NCBI GenBank assembly: GCA_024639325.1
Contig: JAHEIO010000008.1
Coordinates: 1-64,000, forward strand
Origin: Gammaproteobacteria bacterium
Lineage (GTDB): Bacteria > Pseudomonadota > Gammaproteobacteria > Arenicellales > JAANXG01
DNA length: 64,000 bases
Direction: 5' to 3'
Within the stretch, counting starts at the first letter, position 1. Each line of letters begins with the position of its first letter. The notes beneath the pieces were generated by a model. The model ran no database searches, was not told the origin of the DNA, and worked only from the letters and a program-made list of their open reading frames with translations. This document shows, piece after piece, positions 46,497-55,929 of the stretch. Both the position numbers and the translations under genes were made by a program.

Positions 46497-47381
46497 TCAA
46501 TCGGTCTGCTTCGCATGCCGACCGGTGGACGTTAGGGTCAGCACGGAGTTTGCAATCAAAGCCGACAATACAACGCCCCCCCCGACTACCGTTTCCCTGG
46601 TTGCCGCCTCTCCTAAGGCCAACCAAACCAGAATCGGTGCCAGCACCGTTTCCAGCAGCATGAGCAGGCTGACCTCCGGTGCCGGGATGTATCGAGGTCC
46701 CAGTGTAATCAAAGCGAAAGATACCGGTAAAAGAACGAGACCCAGGAACATCATCAGACCCAGTCCCAAGTCGGTCATCGCCAGGGGCGCCGCCAGCGGA
46801 ATCGCCGCAACCGCGGACAACAGCTTTCCCAAGGACATCGCTGGCATCATGTTTACGGATTTTCGGTGGCGGATGATCACGAACGTGATGCCTAAACCCA
46901 TTGCAGTCACCAGAGCGAGCAGGTCGCCCAGCAGATGACCGCTTCTCAGGTCGTGGAAGACAATGATCACTATCCCCACGAAGGACAGTAAAATCGCGAC
47001 CCAGGTTCGCAGCGGCGGTTTTTCATTTAGCAAGATCCAGGAGAACAATGCCGTGAACAAAGGCGAGGTGGCTATTATGATCAGGGTATTGGCTACCGCC
47101 GTATTCGTAATCGAAAGAATGAATGCCAATGCCTGGACTGCCATTGTGATGCTGGCGATCACCACCCATCGATCCACATAAAGAAAGCGCCGCATTGCAC
47201 CGGGGCCTTCGATCACACGATAGATCACAACGAGCCCAAAACCCGTCAACAATCCTCTCCAGAATGCGATGGACCAGCCGCCGCCTCCTTCGCCCTGGAT
47301 CAGCCGAACGAGCAAGGCGTCCGGACACAAGAAAAGTACACCTAACGCGGTAACTGCGAAGCCAAAGCTGTGATCTTTCAA
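46497..47381 (-). CDS. EamA/DMT-family transporter
   Basis: About 10 hydrophobic segments in two EamA halves; WRGLL, LLNEKPPLRTWVAILLSFVGIVII, ALGEAATRETVVGGGVVL. Confidence 0.85.
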   Translation of the reverse strand: MKDHSFGFAVTALGVLFLCPDALLVRLIQGEGGGGWSIAFWRGLLTGFGLVVIYRVIEGPGAMRRFLYVDRWVVIASITMAVQALAFILSITNTAVANTLIIIATSPLFTALFSWILLNEKPPLRTWVAILLSFVGIVIIVFHDLRSGHLLGDLLALVTAMGLGITFVIIRHRKSVNMMPAMSLGKLLSAVAAIPLAAPLAMTDLGLGLMMFLGLVLLPVSFALITLGPRYIPAPEVSLLMLLETVLAPILVWLALGEAATRETVVGGGVVLSALIANSVLTLTSTGRHAKQTD

Positions 47382-47468
47382 TGACGAAACCTGACCAAAA
47401 ATCCGAGTCCGTTTCTTTTGTTATTCTTATGCTCCCACGTTGAGGACCCTCTGCCAAGGGTCGCCCCG

Positions 47469-47509
47469 GGTTTCAATTAGACGAGGTTTCAATTAGACGA
47501 GGTGTCAAT
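47469..47509. repeat. Short tandem repeat, 16-bp unit x2 plus a degenerate partial third
   Basis: ggtttcaattagacga ggtttcaattagacga ggtgtcaat. Confidence 0.8.
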
Positions 47510-47554
47510 ATCCTCCGTCCGTTCAATGACCCGTGCCGAATGCTCGGAGCGTCA

Positions 47555-49762
47555 TCACGCAACGGTGCTCAGTTGGGCGCGCAGGCTGGGCGCCGGGTCT
47601 GGAGAGCGCAACAGCTGCTCGAGTGACGTCAACGGTATGGGTTCGGAAAGGATAACGCCCTGGGCATACGGGCATTTCATTTCCCGCAGGCGCATCAGCT
47701 GGTCGGTGCGCTCGACCCCCTGGGCGATAACCGAAAGATTCAAGCTCAAACCCAGGCTGACGATCGCTTTGGCAAGATCGGTCTCCACCGCAGCCTCGGT
47801 GAGCCCGGAGACGAATAGCGGGTGTATCTTGATCACGTCCACCGGGAAGCGATTGAGGTAGGTGAGAGACGAGTAGCCGGTGCCGAAATCGTCGAGCGCC
47901 AGCCGGACCCCAAGCGACTTAAATGTGTGCATCACCGAACGGGAATCATTAATTGCGGTGAACGCCGCGCTTTCCGAGACTTCCAGCACCACTCGCTTAG
48001 GCTGGATGCCGGAGGTCTGTATAGCGTTCTGCAGGTCCGCAGTGATCTTCGGATCACTCAGCCGCGACGGCAACACGTTCAGATGCAAGTCCAAACTCCA
48101 GTCGTTTCGGGGCACCGTGAGTTCCTGAAGAGTTCTACAAGCCTCGTCGAACACCCAACGGTCTATATCCGATATCGAGCCGGACTGCTCGGCGATGGGC
48201 ACAAACGCGCTGGCCGGCAACATGCCTCGTTTTGGATGCCGCCAGCGTATCAGGGCCTCAAGCGCCGTGATGCGTCCGCTGTCGAGAGAGAAAATCGGCT
48301 GAAAGGCCAGTTCGAATTCTTCTTGTTCCAGCGCCCGCCACAATTCGGCCTCGAGATCGGAATGATCACGGGTATCTGCATCCAAGTTTTGCTTGAACAC
48401 AACGGTTCTGGCTTTGCCCGACCGCTTGGCTATTCGCATCGCCGTGTTCGCGTTGCGCAGAAGATCAGTGCCCGTCTTGGACTCAAGCCCCTCCAGCGCG
48501 ATGCCGACGCTGATGGTCAGCTTGACCGTTTTATCCCGAACACTGGTTACGTAAGGCTCCGACAGTTTCTTGTGCAGGCGTTCGGCCGTGCAAGCTACGT
48601 CAGCGGAGGAGCGAATGCCTTCGATCATGATGGCAAACTCATCGCCGCCTAAACGCGCCGCCGTGTCCGTCGTGCGCAGACAACTTCGCATGCGCCGGCC
48701 AAGCTCAACCAGGACTTCATCACCCGCGAAATGTCCCAGGTTGTCGTTGATCGATTTGAAATCGTCGACATCAACGAACAACAAGGCCACCCTCTTGCCG
48801 CCCCGCCGCTGACGGGAAATCCCCTGCTCCAAGTGATCAAGAAAATAGAAGCGGTTCGGAAGCGAGGTCAGCGTGTCGTGCAGCGCTTGATAAGCGCTTC
48901 GTGACGCGGTCAGCCGCTGCTCCTCGTACAGCTGAGCGTTGGCGATGGCCGAAGCGGCCTGCTCGGCAAACAGGCTGAGAGCGCGCAGGTCGTGCTGCGT
49001 ATAGTTATGCTCGGCGGTGGCGTCCACCTGCAGTACACCGAGCAATGTTTCACGATGAATCAGCGGTACGCACATGGTGTTCGACGACGATTCCCGAGGA
49101 TTGCCCTTGGCATCGGTGAGCGTTTCCGAGGCGAGCAGCGGCTCCCGCGAGTTCGCTACCCGACCCGCCAACCCTTCTCCAAAACGAACGGTCTGATTTG
49201 TGTTCCCGGTCACGCCGCGAAGCTGGTCTTCCGCCTGCACCATCATGATCGACGACGCCCGGCATTCGAGCAGATCGTGGGCACATCGGCTGATGGTATC
49301 TAGCACGCCCTGAAGATCCAGATTCAGGTTTAACGCCTTACCCGCCTTGAGAAGAAAGCTGATCTCGCGGAGCCGGTTGGTCAGTGAAGCCGTCAACACC
49401 CGCTCCGACACCAGCAGCTCGGTCAGACGTCTCAGCTGCATCTCCTTTTCCAGGGCATAGCCGCTGAACAGGAAGACCAGCAGCAGCAGAGCGACCTGCA
49501 GCAATTCTGGACGAAACCAGTCGGACTCGAACTCGCTGAGCCCCAGGGTGATGAATACCAGCACGACCGAGACCGAAACCAGCAGCAGCAGGGCGGTGAT
49601 CCAGAGCTGCAACCGTCTTTTTTCCACCGCCTCCAGCGTGGGCGTGTGGAAATCTCGGAGCCCCGCGATTCGGGCGGTTCTCTCGATGTCCGCCTGGGAG
49701 TTCGAACCCCGACGCGCCCCCGCGGCCGAAGAATCTGGATTTTTTTTCATACGTTTCTCCAC
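47555..49762 (-). CDS. GAF-GGDEF-EAL c-di-GMP signalling protein with N-terminal TM segments
   Basis: GGDEF core RLGGDEFAIMIEG; EAL core ITALEALIRWRHP and DDFGTGYSSLTYL; GAF-like region upstream. Confidence 0.92.
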   Translation of the reverse strand: MEKRMKKNPDSSAAGARRGSNSQADIERTARIAGLRDFHTPTLEAVEKRRLQLWITALLLLVSVSVVLVFITLGLSEFESDWFRPELLQVALLLLVFLFSGYALEKEMQLRRLTELLVSERVLTASLTNRLREISFLLKAGKALNLNLDLQGVLDTISRCAHDLLECRASSIMMVQAEDQLRGVTGNTNQTVRFGEGLAGRVANSREPLLASETLTDAKGNPRESSSNTMCVPLIHRETLLGVLQVDATAEHNYTQHDLRALSLFAEQAASAIANAQLYEEQRLTASRSAYQALHDTLTSLPNRFYFLDHLEQGISRQRRGGKRVALLFVDVDDFKSINDNLGHFAGDEVLVELGRRMRSCLRTTDTAARLGGDEFAIMIEGIRSSADVACTAERLHKKLSEPYVTSVRDKTVKLTISVGIALEGLESKTGTDLLRNANTAMRIAKRSGKARTVVFKQNLDADTRDHSDLEAELWRALEQEEFELAFQPIFSLDSGRITALEALIRWRHPKRGMLPASAFVPIAEQSGSISDIDRWVFDEACRTLQELTVPRNDWSLDLHLNVLPSRLSDPKITADLQNAIQTSGIQPKRVVLEVSESAAFTAINDSRSVMHTFKSLGVRLALDDFGTGYSSLTYLNRFPVDVIKIHPLFVSGLTEAAVETDLAKAIVSLGLSLNLSVIAQGVERTDQLMRLREMKCPYAQGVILSEPIPLTSLEQLLRSPDPAPSLRAQLSTVA

Positions 49763-50138
49763 CTATCAAAAAGTGTAGCGCCGATAATGGAAAATGCGAC
49801 CGAAATCAGGTCCCGCAGCGAAAAATCTCGGCCGTGCCCTGCCCGGATAAATCAATATGCCGGCGATCAGCCCGTTCGCCGCCGGCGCACCCGTGAATCA
49901 ACTAGTTACCGTGAGAATTAAGACTATACTTTAACCTATAAACGGTAGTCATTAACTGACGAAGAGTCCAGATTGAGTGCCATCTGGAACAGGGTAAACG
50001 CAGTGAATCAAGAGATGCCCTTCAATGGCAGCGCGTCTGTTGCGCCTATTTACGGCAGCAATCTGCTTTTGTCTACTTTGCCGAATTTGAACACCGACTG
50101 AACATCTTGCTGGAAACAGGAAAAAGGTATAGACGGAC

Positions 50139-51533
50139 ATGTCCGCCGCCGTAAGCGAACTCAATTACCTCCGCAAAGCCCACCGGGTAAACCTCCCGAT
50201 GGTGATCGAGATCGATGGTAAGAACTACAAGGCGGCGGACTGGTCGGTCGCGGGCGTCGGCATAGAAGGATTTGACATAGACCTCGGAATAAACCAGGTG
50301 ATCGCGGCGCGCTGCGTGCTGCCGATGCCGGATTCTTTTATTACGCTCAAGGTCGAGCTGCAGTTGAAGGCCCGGCGTCGTGACGTTGCCGGTTTCGAGT
50401 TCAAAAACATCAAACAACGTCAGAAACGCGTGCTTCGACACTACATCGAAAGCGCCATCGAGGGAAAGATAGATAATGTCGAAGACCTCATCTCCGTGGT
50501 CACGACTCCCGGTCTCGCTTCTCCCATCGAAGACGCCCTCAATCTGACGGAACTCGAAGCGGAATCGCTGTTCAAGCGGTTCAAAGCCAAAAGCTATGTT
50601 TCCATCGGTCTCGGCATACTGTTCGTGATTACGGTGATGATCGTCCTTTTCTACAACACGGTATACCGCATACACGCCACCGGTCTTGTCAGCGGCAACA
50701 TCGAGCGCGTCACCGCCAACTCGGGCGGTATCGTCGAAACGATTCTTGCGGGTCCGAATTCGTATATCGATGCCGGAACGCCAATGTTCACGATTGAAGA
50801 CCCAAGTATAGGGATCGAACTCGAGAATGTTCGCATGGCCCTGGGCAACATCGATGATCAGATAGATTTACTGGGCTATAAAACTGATCGCGGCGTGAGC
50901 GGACTGGTTGAGTCGCTCAGGCGGAAATTACAGAAAAAGGAACAGGAATATGAGAACGCACGCGAACTGTTCGACAAACGTATCATATCGATCAAAGACT
51001 TAAGTTTCGTCGAGAACCAATATCATCAGGCCTCCGTGAGCTACCAGCGCGCCGTCGAAGAGGCGGAACAGGGCCGTTCCGGAGTTGCGGCTCAGATCGA
51101 CCAGCTGCGGCGCGAAAAAACCGCCCTGGTGACCCAGCGGGACGCTCTGCTGCAGCGTCAGGCCCGGCAAACCGTGGCCTCTCCGGTCAAAGGGAAGGTA
51201 TTCCACGTCGAGCATTCCGCGGGCGAGTACGTCACCCCCAACGACATCATGGTGCTCATCGAAAAAAACAGCCCTCCCAACGTGCTGGTGAAATTGTTGA
51301 CCGAAGATGCCCTCAAAATCAGGATCGGCATGGATGCCGATGTCTACGTCCCAGCGACGGACGTGGAATATGTCGCCAAGGTCATCGCCGTCGGTTACTC
51401 TTCGGTCAACGGCCAGGCCACGGCGACCCAGGAGGCCAGCCTGAACGAAACGCTCATCAGGCTCGAGTTCGTGGACAAGCGCGTCCGCCTGCCGGCGAAT
51501 ACGCGCGTCAAGGTCTGGATCAAGACGCTTTAG
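50139..51533 (+). CDS. PilZ-HlyD membrane-fusion protein, Alg44-like
   Basis: PilZ motifs RKAHR and DWSVAGVG; TM; HlyD/biotinyl-lipoyl-like hairpin (ANSGGIVETILAGPNSYIDAGTPMFTIEDP...ASPVKGKVFHVEHSAGEYV). Confidence 0.82.
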   Translation: MSAAVSELNYLRKAHRVNLPMVIEIDGKNYKAADWSVAGVGIEGFDIDLGINQVIAARCVLPMPDSFITLKVELQLKARRRDVAGFEFKNIKQRQKRVLRHYIESAIEGKIDNVEDLISVVTTPGLASPIEDALNLTELEAESLFKRFKAKSYVSIGLGILFVITVMIVLFYNTVYRIHATGLVSGNIERVTANSGGIVETILAGPNSYIDAGTPMFTIEDPSIGIELENVRMALGNIDDQIDLLGYKTDRGVSGLVESLRRKLQKKEQEYENARELFDKRIISIKDLSFVENQYHQASVSYQRAVEEAEQGRSGVAAQIDQLRREKTALVTQRDALLQRQARQTVASPVKGKVFHVEHSAGEYVTPNDIMVLIEKNSPPNVLVKLLTEDALKIRIGMDADVYVPATDVEYVAKVIAVGYSSVNGQATATQEASLNETLIRLEFVDKRVRLPANTRVKVWIKTL

Positions 51534-51541
51534 CCGCAGCC

Positions 51542-54181
51542 GTGGTCAGACGATTCGGACGCAAAGAGGGGCTGATCTCCTTCATCATCCCGGGAATCTC
51601 GTACTCGCTGATCGCATTCGGTATCGGCTACTCCATGTGGCCATATTTTTACTACGTGAAGAACGAAACGTTTGTCGTGCTTGGGGCTTTTGCGCTGTGG
51701 CGTTACGGATGGCAGTTGACCCACTATGTTCGTTCGACCATGTACGCCCTGTTTTACTACCCTAAACTCAAGAGAATCGTGGCCGGCATTCCCGACCAGA
51801 GCAAATATCCGGCGCACATTTTCTTCGTGATACCTTCCTTCAAGGAAGAGCCCTGGGTCTCCATCGAGACGTTTCAGTCGATATTCTCGGAATTGTCCAG
51901 CGTACCGTGCCGGGCGACCCTGATCGTGTCCACAGGGTCCGATCAGGACGATGCAATTATTGCTGCCACTTTCGATGCCCATCCTGTGCGCCACAAGACA
52001 GAGCTGATACTGCAGCGCCAGACCCAGGGCAAACGAATCGCCATGGGTCACGCGCTGCGCGCGGTCGCCAGACGATACGAGGAGGAACCCAACAGCATCA
52101 CCATTTTCATGGACGGCGACAGCTATCTGGAAAGCCACACCCTCGAGAAGACCATTCCTTTCTTTAGCACCTTCCGAGATCTTGGAGCGCTGACCACCAA
52201 CGAGGTCGCCTACATCAACACGCACTCCAGTTGGTACAAAGAGTGGTTCAACCTGAAATTCGGCCAGCGCCACGTGCTGTTTCAGTCGCAGTCGCTGTCC
52301 AACAAAGTGCTCACCCTGACCGGTCGCTTCTCGATGTTTCGAACCTCCGTCATCATCAAGGAGGAGTTTATCAAGCAGCTTGAAACGGATGTGATCACGC
52401 ACTGGCGGCACGGCAAGTTCAAATTTCTCATGGGCGACGATAAAACCACATGGTTTTATCTTTTGAAGAACGGATGGAACATGCTGTACATTCCCGACGT
52501 CACCACGTACTCCCTGGAGAGCCGCGATGCGAATTTCCTGTCCGTCAGCACCTCCCTGCCGTATCGTTGGTACGGCAATACGCTGCGCAATAATGACCGG
52601 GCGCTCGCCCTGGGCTGGCGCACGACCGGTCTGTTTACCTGGATCGCCATCCTCGATCAGAGGCTCTCCATGTGGACCTCCCTGGTTGGTATCACCGGCG
52701 CGGTGATACTGTCCATATTCAACTCCTTCATCTACCTTCCGTTCTACCTTGCGTGGGTGTTTGGGGTGCGGGTCATTCAAATGTTCGTGATCGCGGTTCG
52801 CGGCCATCCGGTAAGCATGCTGACCATTCCGCTGATGCTGTACAGCCAATGGTTTGGCGCCATCGTCAAAATACGGGCGTACTTCAATCTTTCCGATCAA
52901 AAATGGTCGAAGGGCGGCGCCAAACAGACCAGCGACGACAACGTCGTGATGATCGATCACGCGCTGGTGCGATGGCTGCCTTCGTACCTGATGTATTTTT
53001 CGTACGCGGTGTTCTTTTTCGCCCTGCTGCTGGCCCAGGGCGCCGTTTCCATGCCGGACCTCGCGTTCTTCAACCAGTCCGATCGTGAGGCGGTCGTTGA
53101 AGCGCAATTCTACGGCGTCACGCCTGACGATGACCGAGATGACGCGCTCGCTCTGCAGGACATCATCGACCGCTTGCCGGACGGGGAGAATACGGTGATA
53201 CGCTTGCCGCGCGGAAAATTGGATTTTTATAAACCGATCCGCCTGAAAAGCCACATCAGCCTGCACGGGCACGGGCCCCGGGAAACGCAAATCGTCTCGC
53301 ACCTCAAACGGCCGGCGGAGGCGGTTATATCTTTTCACGGCAGATTGGGAGATCGTATAGGCACGCTAATAAGGGACGCCCGTCCCGGCGATCGTAACCT
53401 TCATCTGTCACGCACCAACGACATCCGCCGGGGAGATCTTTTACTGCTTGAAATGCCGAACGACCGGCGTTTCCTGGAAGCGCTAAACAGCAGGCACTGG
53501 AACAAAAAGTACCCGTACCTCAGGAAGGTACTGGTCGAGGTCGAACGCGTTCACGGCAACACGGTTGTTACGCGCCATCCCGTGGGATTGCCCTTGGAGA
53601 GTTCTGCTACGCGCGTGCTCGAAGTCATTCCAGCCACACAAGTTCGGCTCAAGGGATTCACTCTTGAACAGCGCGTCCCCGGCGCGTCCCCGGCCCAGGT
53701 GCAATTCGAGTACGAAAACTCACACCCAGACTACGCCGTCGACGCAATTAGCGGCCAATGGGCGGAGCGCTGCCTGATCGAGGACCTGCACATCCTTGAC
53801 AGCGGCCGCCACCCGCTGGCCTTCGATAACGTCTACGCCTGCCGCGTCAGGGACCTGGTGATCAACGGGGCGTGGAACAAGGGCAAACGGGGCCACGGTT
53901 ATGTGAAACTGTCCCGCACCTTCCACAGCCGCTTTACGGACAGCGAGGTCAACCACATCCGGCACATCGTCCTGCAGTGGAGCTCGGCCTTCAATACGCT
54001 GCAGAATATCAGGACCGGTGTGGACGTGAACCTGCACGGCGGTTATACGCATCACAACATCGTTCGGGACATTGACTTCGACATCCCGGCGGGCCACCCG
54101 TGGTCGGGGATCGTACGAACGCCATCCGACGCCCGCTGGGCGCCGCCGGATGGCGAAAACCTAATCCTAGTTGACGACTAG
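51542..54181 (+). CDS. Alg8-like family 2 glycosyltransferase fused to a C-terminal pectate-lyase-like beta-helix domain (GTG start)
   Basis: GT2: FFVIPSFKEEPW, STGSDQDD, IFMDGDSYLE, LTGRFSMFR, RWYGNTLRNNDRAL, several TMs. C-term: FYGVTPDDDRDDALALQDIIDRLPDGENTVIRLPRGKLDFYKPIRLKSHISLHGHGP. Confidence 0.82.
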   Translation: MVRRFGRKEGLISFIIPGISYSLIAFGIGYSMWPYFYYVKNETFVVLGAFALWRYGWQLTHYVRSTMYALFYYPKLKRIVAGIPDQSKYPAHIFFVIPSFKEEPWVSIETFQSIFSELSSVPCRATLIVSTGSDQDDAIIAATFDAHPVRHKTELILQRQTQGKRIAMGHALRAVARRYEEEPNSITIFMDGDSYLESHTLEKTIPFFSTFRDLGALTTNEVAYINTHSSWYKEWFNLKFGQRHVLFQSQSLSNKVLTLTGRFSMFRTSVIIKEEFIKQLETDVITHWRHGKFKFLMGDDKTTWFYLLKNGWNMLYIPDVTTYSLESRDANFLSVSTSLPYRWYGNTLRNNDRALALGWRTTGLFTWIAILDQRLSMWTSLVGITGAVILSIFNSFIYLPFYLAWVFGVRVIQMFVIAVRGHPVSMLTIPLMLYSQWFGAIVKIRAYFNLSDQKWSKGGAKQTSDDNVVMIDHALVRWLPSYLMYFSYAVFFFALLLAQGAVSMPDLAFFNQSDREAVVEAQFYGVTPDDDRDDALALQDIIDRLPDGENTVIRLPRGKLDFYKPIRLKSHISLHGHGPRETQIVSHLKRPAEAVISFHGRLGDRIGTLIRDARPGDRNLHLSRTNDIRRGDLLLLEMPNDRRFLEALNSRHWNKKYPYLRKVLVEVERVHGNTVVTRHPVGLPLESSATRVLEVIPATQVRLKGFTLEQRVPGASPAQVQFEYENSHPDYAVDAISGQWAERCLIEDLHILDSGRHPLAFDNVYACRVRDLVINGAWNKGKRGHGYVKLSRTFHSRFTDSEVNHIRHIVLQWSSAFNTLQNIRTGVDVNLHGGYTHHNIVRDIDFDIPAGHPWSGIVRTPSDARWAPPDGENLILVDD

Positions 54182-55699
54182 CTCGCTCAAGACATCGGGG
54201 ATGACGAGCGCTTCCAGCTGCAGCAGGACTTCGTAGGCATCGAGACGCGCCAACAGGATATCCTCCTCCTTGGCCAGCAGATCCACGGTCAGGTGATCGA
54301 TCGCTTTGTCCGGCACCGCCGCTAATGCAGGCAGAGGGTGCTCACGGTACTCCCGTTGAAGATCGCGGTGCCTTTCCAGCAGCCGGTACTCGCTGGCGGC
54401 GGTCTTGATCCTTTTCTGGTGAAACTGGAATAACTCGGAGAGACGATTTATCTTTTGTTCTAGGCGAGCAATGATCGCCTGCTGCTGATCTCGATAGGCG
54501 GATTGTTCAATGTCAATCAACTCCTGTCGCCCGTGGTTGGACCCGATCGGTATTCGCGCGCGGATGCCGACGATATTGGTCAATTCGTCCGCGCCGAACT
54601 CCCGCTCGGTTCCCACGTACAGCCGCAGCGAAAGGTTATCGAGCCATTCGGGAAAAGATTCACTTCGGCTGATGAACAGTTCCTGAATCCGTAAATCGTA
54701 AGAATTATCCACCGCTTTGTCAGTCAGGGAATCAAACGGGGCGAGAGAGACATATTCGATCGTATTGACGATGTCGAAATCTCGCAGACGCATGCGTCTT
54801 CGATCGAGCCCCGAATAGTGGTGCACGTCGTGCTGCGCCCTTTCATATTTATAACGCATATTCTCGTATTCGGTTCGAGTCACATAGCCCTGCTCGAGCT
54901 GCTCTTCGTACTTGGCCAACAGGTTCTTCAAAGTCTTGAATCTTTTCTTGGCTTGGTAGAACCGCGTTGAATTCGACACTCCCTGGAACCGAAACAGCGC
55001 CTCATGCAGGTTGCGCTCATGCATATCCCTCAGCAGCTGCAGATACTGAAGCTTAGTTTCAACCCGCTTCTCATCGAGCTGTTTCTTGGATTCGCGCCAA
55101 CCTTCGTCGAACAGCTCCCACTCCAGCGCCAAGAATTCCCGTTCATCGCTATTGTCCATATCGCGTTCAAACTGTGATCGAAAGTAGAATCCCTTGAAGC
55201 TGCCGCGTTCGTTGAGTTTTTCAAGGTACTTATCGCGGACGTTTTCTATTCGTCCAAGGATATTGGATATAGAGCCATCGGTTTCCGACTCGATTGCTAT
55301 GAACGAATCGGGGAACAGCACGGTATCGAATTCATTCAGGCCAGGAGCACAGGTCGAGTGATCGCCGTCCGGGATGACGAACGACGCTTCCATGAAATAT
55401 CGTTTCGTGACGTTCACGTACGCAGAGGGGTATGCTTCCCGGAAACGTTCCAGGTGCCTCATCGCGAGCAAATAACTTCGCTCCGGAGAACATCGTACAG
55501 TGTAATTTCCCGGTACGGATACCACACGACAACGATCTTCGAGCTGCTGTTCGCGCAGGAATTCGGACGCCTGCCGCTCGACCGGCATTGCGGCCAGCTG
55601 CACGGTGTAACAAGAGATGTCCGCGGCCGCTGCGGCCGCGGACATCAAGAACAATATCGAGCCGACGGTTCCGCAGGCCGACGGTTTGTCTTTTTTCAT
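54167..55699 (-). CDS. Exported SPOR-like/TolC-like coiled-coil outer-membrane protein
   Basis: Signal peptide; N-terminal CYTVQLAAMPVERQASEFL...CRVVSVPGNYTVRC; C-terminal long helices (YEEQLEQGYVTRTEYENMRYKYERAQHDV); stop overlaps the stop of the GT gene by 15 bp. Confidence 0.6.
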   Translation of the reverse strand: MKKDKPSACGTVGSILFLMSAAAAAADISCYTVQLAAMPVERQASEFLREQQLEDRCRVVSVPGNYTVRCSPERSYLLAMRHLERFREAYPSAYVNVTKRYFMEASFVIPDGDHSTCAPGLNEFDTVLFPDSFIAIESETDGSISNILGRIENVRDKYLEKLNERGSFKGFYFRSQFERDMDNSDEREFLALEWELFDEGWRESKKQLDEKRVETKLQYLQLLRDMHERNLHEALFRFQGVSNSTRFYQAKKRFKTLKNLLAKYEEQLEQGYVTRTEYENMRYKYERAQHDVHHYSGLDRRRMRLRDFDIVNTIEYVSLAPFDSLTDKAVDNSYDLRIQELFISRSESFPEWLDNLSLRLYVGTEREFGADELTNIVGIRARIPIGSNHGRQELIDIEQSAYRDQQQAIIARLEQKINRLSELFQFHQKRIKTAASEYRLLERHRDLQREYREHPLPALAAVPDKAIDHLTVDLLAKEEDILLARLDAYEVLLQLEALVIPDVLSELVVN

Positions 55700-55929
55700 A
55701 CCACCACGTCGAGATTCGTCGCTGCCGTTTCGCCGATTATAGCGCCACCAAACTCATCGTGGACCACATTCGCATAAAGCATATCGACCACACCGTCGGG
55801 ACAGGAGCGATTTCTTACGGGCGTATACTCTCTACATTGTCGCGGCCAGGGGTCGGCATTCAGGAGAACACCGTGTCTCCAATGCCGTTGTTGCTAAAAG
55901 GCCCGATGCTATAGCATCGGCGACCAGGC

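Noticed and set aside
47822-48652. 276-aa plus-strand ORF antisense to the GGDEF/EAL gene
   Set aside because: Shadow ORF over clear GGDEF/EAL coding sequence on the other strand.
51530-53338. 602-aa minus-strand ORF antisense to the glycosyltransferase gene
   Set aside because: Low-complexity, charged translation without recognisable domains; shadow ORF of a well-supported GT2 coding frame.
50139-54181. Assignment as a true alginate locus (alg44-alg8)
   Set aside because: Similarity is at the motif level only; the associated dehydrogenase looks like Ugd not AlgD and other alginate genes are absent, so gene symbols were withheld.
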